Shown piece after piece: positions 55,554 through 64,000 of a stretch of DNA of 64,000 nucleotides. The position numbers and the translations under genes were made by a program. Position 1 is the stretch's first letter. The number at the start of each line of letters is the position of its first letter. The notes below the pieces were generated by a model. It did no database searches. It was not told where the DNA came from and saw only the letters and a list, made by a program, of their open reading frames with translations. The stretch lies in contig NHZP01000023.1 in the NCBI GenBank assembly GCA_003313425.1, forward strand, positions 868,001 to 932,000. Direction: 5' to 3'. This DNA is from Pseudopyrenochaeta lycopersici (lineage: Eukaryota > Ascomycota > Dothideomycetes > Pleosporales > Pseudopyrenochaetaceae).

Positions 55554-58500
55554 CTTTGAACACCCTTAAGATAAGTGACACTGAGATGGAAACCACCCAC
55601 TATTATGCCACCAGGCCAGGCAACGCTGTCGCTAAACCAGACCTCTTCTATAGAGATTGATTCAAGCTCAAAGACTAGTTACTCCAGTTTGACCTATTCT
55701 TTAAGTTCAATGCGACTACTATAGACGACGACAACTAAGCGGTACTTATAACGAGCTACATGAGGGGCGAAGCTGCCAAATAGGTAAAGCCCTACCTAGT
55801 TAAGTACCTGGCCGAAGGGACCAAACCAGAGGAACTAATTAAAATGTTCGAGGACACGGGAGAATTCAAGATACGCATGCGACAAGCGTTTGGACTGCTG
55901 AACGAGACTACTATCGCGGAACGCAAAATCCAGAACATGCAACAAACCCGGTCTGCAGCCGATTACGCTAATGAGTTTTTAGGCTACGCCAGACAAACTA
56001 ACTAGAATAATGACACCCTAAAAACCATATATAAACAAGGCCTAAAAGCAGACGTCCAAACTAAACTAATGCGCTCCAGCATAGGCATAGCGACACTAGA
56101 CAACTTAATTAATAAAACTATCTGACTAGATGTAGAGCTTTACGAGCTCTGTGTGCGACTTTGAAGATAACTACTGGGACAAATAAAAGAAGATAAGAAA
56201 CCCTAGAAAGATTATCGCAACAAGCTAAATAATAGTTGCCTACGATATTAGTATTAACTACGGGGAGTGCCCGGATAATACCTGTTAGGGGGCCCTGAGG
56301 TAATGCATCTAGATAATCTTAATAAGGAGAAATTAGGTAAGAGCGGGAAGAAAAAAGGAATAACCTGCTTTAACTGTAACAAGAAAGGCTATATAGCTAA
56401 AGACTGTAGGAGTAAGAATAAGGTAACTCCCTAGATTAATATAATAGTGGTAAAGGAAGAAAACAGCAACAACAAAACATAGGAAGTTATCGCAACCCAA
56501 GAGGAAAGAGCTTAGGATATGGAAACAACACAGCTACCTCTCTCAGAACCTACTAAAAAAGGGATTCTAGGAACCTAGTATAGCGACGAGGAAGAAGAGA
56601 GCAGCGGCTCTCTGTCTCTAGTCTATAAAGACGCTGAGGAAGACCTTAATAATACTATAGTGCTCTTAACTAAGGATTAGAAAAAGGAAAACTTCTAGAA
56701 ACGACATTAACTAGGAACCCTGAGGCTATTAACGCCTACAGAGGCGGAAAAAGATATTGCAGAACTCAACCGCTAGTTACACGCGCAACATATGTATGAA
56801 GCATAATACATTAACGCGTTAACCCTAGAAGAATAGGAAGCAGCTATAAAACAAGGAATAAGTACGATTATCCTGGCTGAACAAGCGATGCAAGACATGT
56901 TGCGGGAACATTACTAATACCCTGAATATTATACGAAGGCAACATAAGAATAGGCGGAAAGAGCTAAAGAAGCATAGTAACCTGCAAGCGTTAGGGACGC
57001 ACTACAGAAACTTTGACGAGCTAGACAAACATAGGCACTAGAACCTCTAGTAGTTAAGACCCCTAAATACGTACTACGACGCTAAATAATGCTACCGCTA
57101 ATATAGGAAGACGCTTTCTATGTACTAAACACTAAGAACCCTGTATAATAAGGGTATCTTTAGGTTAACTCCTACGGCGAAATCGTGCTTATAGACAGTA
57201 AGAAGCAAGATATTTATACGCAGCTTAAACAATAAATGTATTAGGAGGATAATAAAGAGAATATTAACCCTCTCTAGCATCTTACAGAAGAAGAAGCCCG
57301 AGAAATGTATAAGCACGCCGAGGTAGCTTAGACCCTATATACCATGCGCAAAGGACTACAGAAATTAGTACTAGACTACCTGATGGATCCACGCAATAAG
57401 CGACACGGTGTCGTCTACTAGTCCTTTTGTACCACAGACCTGTGCGCGATCTATTATTTAAGTAAAACGGAACAAGGATACTTCCCTTACTCGTTTTACT
57501 AATGTAAATACTAATAGTATAATTGTCCTGAAGTTAAATGCGACAACTACCTATAAGATAAGAGGACCGTCCTCTACTTTCTAGGAAATAACGACCCTGC
57601 GGCTACTATAGCGATGCAGCTGGTCTTTAATAGAGAATGTAATCAGCGATAATGGTAAACGTGCCTTAACTCAGATTACCTTAAGCATAAAGACATTAAG
57701 ACACTAAACGGGTATTAGGAGGAGCCTTTTTTAGGGTCACGCCTACTAATAGGTAAGAACTGCGAACCCTATGCGCGACAGGCACATAAGGACTCCTTAA
57801 GCTAAATATTAAGCTTAACGGAAGCTAGATAAAGGCACTAGTGGATTCTGGAGCACAACGGAGCTATATTTCTGCGCGAGCGATAGAATAAGCTGGCCTT
57901 ATTCTATTATTGAAATTAGTACCATATCTATTAACAGTCGCTGATGGACAACTAATGCTATCAGAATCCGTAATCACACACGAAGTACAGAGCGTGCAAC
58001 TTATTATCTAGAACTATAGGGAAACGATCGACCTAGACGTCTTTAGACTATTACAGCATAATGTGATACTAGGACTCCTATAGTTAAGAGAACATAGTCT
58101 AGATATAGATTGGAAAAGGAAAAAGTTCTCGTTTAAATGCTGTAGAACGGACGCAACTACGAGCAAGCCTACGCTGCGGCCGAGTGCCTAGGTAGATGAG
58201 AAGATGACGATTGGGATCCTTACTTTGAATAAGGACGGCCTTAAGATATGAGGGTCTGACTCAGCAGGTACTAATAGGAGGCCCTTAGACTAACAAGCTA
58301 GAGTTAAGGAGTAAAGCGCAACTCTAGTAATCCCTGACAAGTATAAAGAATACAAGTTACTCTTTCAGGAAGAGACAACTATAAAAGCATTGCCTAAGCA
58401 TTAACCCTAGGATTATAAGATTATCCTACAGGAAGGAAAGTAACTGACTTTCGGCCTAATTTACGGTTTATTAGAAAAGGAACTTAAAACTCTGCGCGAA

Positions 58501-61500
58501 TATATTAAGACAAACTTAAAAAAGGGATTTATTAGGGAATTATAGTCACCAGCAGGATACCCTATACTATTCGTACTAAAAAAGAATAGGAAGTTAAGAT
58601 TATGTGTTAACTACTAGAAACTTAATAACATTATAATAAAGAATTAATACCCTTTACTAAATATAGCAGAACTACGGGATTAACTAGCCTTTGCGAAAGT
58701 CTTTACGGCATTAGACTTAAGAGGAGCATACAACCTTATTCGCATAAAGGAAGGTAAAGAATAGAAGACCGCGTTCAGAACACGCTATAGCTACTACGAG
58801 TATATAGTAATACCTTTTAGTCTTACTAATACACTAGCGACATGCTAGGCACTTATTAATAATATGTTAAGGGAATACCTAGACGTATTCGTTATCGCAT
58901 ACCTTAACAATATCCTTATGTACTCTAATAATCTACAGGAACACATCGAGCACGTTAAAACAGTTCTTGCCTACTTAGGAAGATTTAGTTTGCTAATTAA
59001 ACCTAAGAAATGCGAGTTCTATAAGGAAGAGGTCAAATTCCTAGGATATATAGTAGGTGCACACAGAGTAAAGATAAGCGAAGAAAAAATAAGAGTAGTA
59101 AAAGAATAGCCTAAACCCAAAACAGTTAAAGATATATAGTTATTTATAGGATTTGTTAACTTTAACTGACAGTTTATTAAGGACTTTTCTAAAAAATCTA
59201 TCCTACTTACTAAACTTACAAGGAAAAATATAAAATAGGAATAGGGAAACGAATAAAAGAAAGTATTCTAGATGCTTAAGGAAGCCTGCATTATACTACT
59301 AGTGTTAATTACATTCTAAACGGGAGAACCTTTATAGTTTAAAACGGATGCCTTAGACCTTACACTAGGTGCAACAGCAAAACAAGAACGCAATAGGAAA
59401 TAGCACCTAATCGCGTACTACTTAAGAAAATTTATAGACGCTGAGGAACGCTACGACGTATATAACAAAGAACTTATAGCAGTCGTCGATGCCCTCAACT
59501 ACTAGCGAATCTACGCAGAAAGTTGCTTAGATCTTACGATATTTATAGATTATAAGAACTTAGTTTATTTTACTACTACTAAAACCTTGAACTGTAGACA
59601 GGTTAGATAGGCTAAAATGTTAGGACAATATAAGTTTAAGATTGTGTATACGCTAGGAAAGGATAACGGCAGAGCTGATGCTCTCAGCTGCAGAACAGAC
59701 ATCGCAGGAATAAAAGCAATAGTTAACAATGCTATCCTTCAAGTAAACTAGGATGGAAGCTTAGGACCTAATAAGTCATTAAACAATACTATGATAATTA
59801 CGTCTGAAGTACCTAAAGAATTGCAAGAGGTAATTATCTGACAACACCACGATGACCTAGTACATAGTCACCCAGGAATCAAGAGAACGATGGAACTGAT
59901 ACAGCGACACTACAGCTTTAAGAATATAAAGGTTAAGGTCGAATAGTTTATTAAAAAATGCGCGGACTGTTATAAGAACAAACACAGTACTCACGCACTC
60001 TACAGAGAAATGCAAGCTATAGAGCTACCTAACGAACCTTAGGCAGACATTTCTATGGACTTTGTAACAGGGTTACCACTATCTAAAGATCCCGCGACAG
60101 GAATTAAGTATAACGCTATCTTTAATATAGTCTGCAGATTTATAAAAGCAGCAGAGATAATACTATTTAGAAACGACTACAACACAGAACAACTAGCGTT
60201 TGTTGTCCTAGACAGACTAATACGATATTATAGTATACCTAAGTTAATTATAAGTGATAGAGACAAGCTCTTCACATCCAACTTCTGGTCTACATTGATG
60301 GCCGCGATAGGAACAAAAAGAAAGTTGTTAACAGCCTATCACCCACAAACGGACGGACAAACAGAAAGAATAAATAGAACACTGAAGACCTACCTAAGGA
60401 TTTACAGCAATTAATAACAGAATAATTAGGTTTTATTATTACTAATGGCATAACTGGCCTATAACAACAAATTGTCAGAATTAACTAGAAAGATACTGTT
60501 CTTTACTAACTACGGGAGACACCCTAATCTCTTTATAAAATTATATCCTAGCAGAAAAACTAAAGCAGCTATAAAAACAGCTAAAGAAATAAAAAAAGTA
60601 TATAAATAACTCTAAGATAACCTTAAGAAAGTACAACGTAACAGTATCTCTTACTAAAATAAGAAAAGAAAAATAGCACCTTAGCTAAAGAAGGGGGATA
60701 AAGTATACTTGCTCACGAAAAATCTACGTAATAAGCGACTAAGCAAGGGACTCGATCACGTTAAAGTCGGACTATTTTTAGTTAAAGAATAGAATAGACT
60801 AGTAAACTATACACTCGAGCTACCACTAGATGCAAAGATCTACCCACGCTTTTATATCTCTAAGTTAGAACTAGCTAACCCTGCCACACTATTATAGAAA
60901 ACATTCTAGTACGAACCTAAAGAAGAAAATAAGTTTAAAGTTAAGAAAATCTAGGGGTACTAACAGAATAGAAGAGTTAACGACCTAGAACTAAGCTTCA
61001 GTTACCTAGTTAAATAGAAAGGGTACCTAAGCGTGGAAAGTACGTAGGAACTACTAGAAAATCTAAGAAACTGCCGAGAAAAAATTAGAGAATATTAGGA
61101 GAGGGAGGAAAGGAAAAAGAAGAAATAAACCTAGAAGGTGGAAGCCTGCCTAGGCTCCGCTAGGGTTACTAGTTAATCTAAGGCGCCTATAGTAGACTAT
61201 ACTATTGGAGAAAAACTAACTAAGGCATTAACGGCTAGATAAGGAGCTTCCTTAGTAAACTCTAACTCTCTGTCGTTATGTATCTCTAACGCAAGACACA
61301 AAGCCTTCTTCTGCGCCCTTTCTTCTGCCTGCTTTAAAATTACCTTATTCTAAAGCAACTGTGTAATTACGGTTGCTAGCAACTTCTCGTTATTATCTAC
61401 CTTCTTCTGGTACTCGTCACGAGTTTTGTCTAGAGAAGCCTAGGACATGTTCACACATGGTTTCCCTAAACAAGTGTATTTAGCATATTTTAAGTTCGAA

Positions 61501-61725
61501 TTTAGCATAATGTAATAAATAATGTTGTCCCTAAAACACTTATCGTAAGTAAATTCGGTGATGGTTTTAGCACGGAGGATTTTGTTGTAAAGACGCAGAT
61601 TACGAATCTAGGACTTAGACGACATTTTATCTTACATTACTATAGACGCGGGGTACGCCGCCTTTAAGCTAATCTAGCTACATATTACGTGATTCGAGAC
61701 GAATCCTAAAGAAGGAGAGGGATGG

Positions 61726-62118
61726 TGTTAGGATCTGGAATCCTGGACAGGGAGGGAGAGCCTTAGGTACTGACAGCCAGTCAGGGAGCGCCAGTGTTCT
61801 ACTCTGTTACGCGTTACGTGACCGCTCGCTCTGCTAAGGACGAGCGCTCGCAGCACTCGCAGCGAGCGCGACAAGCGCGTTATGTATATAGATTACCATA
61901 ATGAACCCTTATAGCTTATTATGTTTAACTTAATATTATACTCTACAGTATAGTGATAGCAATACTGATTATTCTTAACCCTTAGTACTCTTTACAGAAG
62001 CACCCTCTTACTGTCTTAGTATTAAACCCCCTTCCATCTAGTCCCTCACTCTATCCCGGAGAACCAACCTTGCAATCTCATTAGTTATCCTCACCGATAA
62101 CCCTTAAGATTCTTCACA
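61726..62118 (+). repeat. 3' LTR of the nested gypsy element
   Basis: 393 bp, same ends as the 5' LTR, followed by the TTAAT duplication and the resumed Fot1-like transposase. Confidence 0.9.
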
Positions 62119-63071
62119 TTAATATAGGCTGCTTTGCGCTATTAAAGCAGGTATACTAGCGAGAGATTAGGGTCTTAGCAGATAGTTATATTACCTATAT
62201 TAATAAAAAAGCATTCCTGGCTTCCTTTAAGGAGGTATTCGAGACCTCGTTCTTACAGCAGAATATTCTATCTAGCTTCTAAGTAACTAGCCTAGTCCTA
62301 CATAGCCTAGAGGTAGTACTATTAAAGCTTAAGGTAAAGCCTCGCACGCTGACACTACCTCTACTAGGGCCTACCTCCTAGTACCCTAAAACACCTAGCA
62401 ACGCCTAGGAGATAGAGGCTTAAACAACACTAATTATAAAGAGGATTTATAACTATAAGAGTTCCTCTCCTAATTCTATTATTAAGATAGTATTATAAGT
62501 TAAAAAGAGATTAATATTAAAGGTATACTTATATACGTTACTAGAAGCTAGAGTAGCTAGTCTTAAGTAGGTAAATAGAGCTGCTTCTAAGCAGAAAAAG
62601 CGTAAGAAAAAGTAGATCTAGTAGGGAGGGACCCTATTAAAAGAGGAGGGAGAGAACTTAATTACTTAGAGGGACGTTAATACCTAACTTAAGGTAGAGA
62701 GGCGTATAGAAAGGGCTTAAACAGGTGCTAGTATAAGAGGTATCTAATACTATAAAACTTATAGAGAGGCAGGATATAATAAGCGCACGTGTAAGAAAGA
62801 TATAGTAGAAGTAGAGGATTAATTTAAGCTACTATAAGCTGTAGTAGCTTTTTATAGTATTAAGTTGTTAACGTGCAAAGTTATAAAGCTTAGTGGGGTG
62901 GGCGTTTCGCTTACCTAGGCGTTTCGCTTGCCGCTTACGTTACTTTAAAAAAAATTAAATTATATTATATATTGGCTAGGATTTATAGTGTTGAAGTTTT
63001 ATGCCTATGTGCTGGTAAGGTAGCTCGTGCGTGCGCGGCGAGAACTTTTGGAAGGGCACTGTATAACTAGG

Positions 63072-63448
63072 TGTGTAGGAAAAAGGGAGAGCTTGGCAAC
63101 AGTTACCCAGGTAATCTATGAGATAGACCACTGTTTTATCTAGGAGGCTTAGGAGAGCTAGCTATATAAGGAGAGCTGAGCACGGCCTATTACAGGGGCT
63201 ATCATACGGCAGGAGCGTAAGCAGCGTGTACGCGTGCGTGAGCGCGCACGTGATCGCGCACGTGAGTCTACCTTCAGGTGTCTCCTGCGTGAGCTTGCCC
63301 ATCAGCTTGCACGTGAGCGTGCACGTGAGCGCGCACGTGAGCGCGCCCGTGAATGTACACATAAGTACGTGTCTCTCTAGGGTAAGCTCCTATGTCAGCG
63401 CACACGTGAGCCTACCGTACCCTCGGTCACAGCGCGTTGTTTGTAACA
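63072..63448. repeat. Solo LTR, CACGTG-rich family, copy 3
   Basis: 377 bp, colinear with copies at 28747 and 31041, with the same GCGCACGTGA array. The left flank is CTAGG (63067-63071). On the right six extra bases (CACCCC) stand between the LTR end and CTAGG (63455-63459). It lies 10 bp outside the Tc1-like element's end. Confidence 0.82.
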
Positions 63449-64000
63449 CACCCCCTAGGCAGGCAGCTTAGGCTGCTTAACTAACTAATTAGCGCGTTAT
63501 GCTTAATATCCCCCTTTACCTCTATTTTCTACTTAAGATTAATTCCTACTTTTACTTTTAAAAAATAGCCTTATATAGCGCGTCTTACGCGCTTCTTAGC
63601 TCTATTTCTTTAATAATAGTAATACTAGTAGTAATAATAGTAATAGTACTACTACTGTGCCGTTGCACAGGGTACCTGGGCAATCAGGTGATGATAGGTT
63701 TCCTTTGTCAGCGAAATTTGGTGATAAGACTTGGAGATGCGAGAGATCTTAACATCATGCACTACACACCACAATAATTCACTTTAAAACTAAGATTTTG
63801 TAAAGTAGCTAGTGTATTAGCTACATTAATTTAATAAGATTTTAGACTATTTGACTTATTACTTTTAATTAGGCTCTATGCTTACCTTCGTTTCTAGCAG
63901 ACTACTTAGGTAGGGCTGCTCCTGTTATTTACGCATATTTAATTCTAGTATTACTTCTTATTTATAATACTAGAACTATAGGATTATACTAAACTACCTT
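63449..64000. other. AT-rich repeat DNA with a short unmutated segment
   Basis: TA-rich DNA around a balanced stretch at about 63,656-63,765 that begins TGTGCCGTTGCACAGGG (similar to 51,878). No gene is seen. Continues past the window edge. Confidence 0.45.

Larger units (their letters stand above)
55161..62118 (+). mobile_element. Complete Ty3/gypsy retrotransposon inserted in the Fot1-like transposase
   Basis: 6,958 bp with 393-bp LTRs (55161-55553, 61726-62118) and a TTAAT duplication on each side (55156-55160, 62119-62123). A purine-rich tract (GAAGGAGAGGGATGG) precedes the 3' LTR. Plus-strand reading shows gag from METTHYYATRPGNAV near 55,587, a zinc knuckle CFNCNKKGYIAKDC near 56,370, a protease-like LVDSGAQRSYIS near 57,840, reverse transcriptase with IAYLNNILMYS near 58,895 (YLDD changed to YLNN), RNase H near 59,340, and integrase with MDFVTGLPLS (60055) and YHPQTDGQTERINRTLK (near 60,345). 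IN after RT is the gypsy order. Frequent TAG/TAA in place of Trp/Gln make it inactive. Confidence 0.92.
54132..62940 (+). mobile_element. Fot1/pogo-like DNA transposon, RIP-mutated, interrupted by a gypsy element
   Basis: Inverted ends ACGTGAGCGGCAAGCGAAAC at 54132 and its near-perfect reverse complement ending at 62940, with TA on both sides. The ends contain a repeated AAGCGAAACGCC around a CCTAGG centre. DDE transposase remains are readable: ALESFYNATANL, then YNFNKTSFTIGVGGSVKVVT (from 'YNFDETGF'), LLVINSYKSY (from 'LVLDGHGSH'), and YILQPLN immediately before the gypsy insertion. After it come IGCFALLKQVY-stop-REI, AFLASFKEVFETSFL and a basic C-terminus. Changes Asp to Asn, Glu to Lys and Gly to Ser are those RIP produces. 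Without the inserted element it is about 1.85 kb, normal for Fot1. Confidence 0.88.
52378..63061 (+). mobile_element. Tc1/mariner-like DNA transposon, RIP-mutated and split by nested insertions
   Basis: 29-bp terminal inverted repeats: CAGTGCCCTT...CTCGCCGCGC at 52378-52406 and its reverse complement at 63033-63061, with two mismatches. TA lies on each side (52376-52377, 63062-63063), the Tc1/mariner target duplication, and CAGTG is a common Tc1 terminus. Translation near 53,455-53,540 gives LPNLNLIKYL-stop-QYLKSLYI, a RIP-changed version of the mariner 'SPDLNPIE.LW..LK' signature with Asp to Asn and Glu to Lys. Insertions within it are a copia-family solo LTR (53025-53147), a gypsy-type solo LTR (53590-53981) and a Fot1-like element (54132-62940). 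Its own sequence totals about 1.35 kb. Confidence 0.78.

Noticed and set aside
1..64000. tRNA or rRNA genes
   Set aside because: No A-box/B-box arrangement with a foldable cloverleaf and no rRNA-like conserved sequence was seen by eye; a tRNAscan run would be decisive.

Overview
The window looks like a chromosome segment of a filamentous ascomycete (Pezizomycotina; the exact genus cannot be named from this). Introns are short (47-62 nt, one of 100 nt) with GTRNGT donors. Gene families are typical of Sordariomycete-like fungi. The repeats carry the signature of repeat-induced point mutation (RIP): C-to-T and G-to-A changes, with Gln and Trp codons turned into TAA/TAG.

Positions 1 to about 17,100 are gene-dense and unmutated. 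In order they hold the N-terminal part of a PHBH-type FAD monooxygenase (cut by the window edge), a salicylate-hydroxylase-like FAD monooxygenase, a SnoaL/NTF2-like protein, a cupin, a CocE/NonD-type hydrolase, a divergent membrane-anchored aldehyde dehydrogenase-like protein, a class III (LigB-type) extradiol dioxygenase, a small membrane protein, a second CocE/NonD hydrolase and an APC-family permease. Eight of these form four consecutive head-to-head pairs, and the four shared promoters carry related CGG-type motifs. Hydroxylation, ring opening, aldehyde oxidation, hydrolysis and uptake together suggest a co-regulated cluster for breaking down or modifying an aromatic compound. That role is inferred. 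No polyketide or peptide synthase is visible.

From about 17,100 to 64,000 the sequence is mostly AT-rich, RIP-mutated repeat. It contains a complete minus-strand Ty3/gypsy element (20,284-28,245), solo LTRs of at least two families (about 28.7-31.9 kb), a complete Ty1/copia element (43,700-49,127), and a deeply nested block (52,378-63,061). In that block a Tc1/mariner-like element holds two solo LTRs and a Fot1/pogo-like element, and the Fot1-like element itself holds a complete Ty3/gypsy element. Target-site duplications support most of these boundaries.

Intact single genes survive as islands: a five-exon secreted 12-cysteine protein (33,523-34,080), a secreted GH43 glycosidase (36,412-37,986) and an atypical SDR/NmrA-like protein (49,915-50,770). 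A decayed NLR-type nucleoside-phosphorylase-domain gene and a companion membrane-protein remnant lie at 39.2-42.3 kb. No rRNA, tRNA or CRISPR array was recognised.
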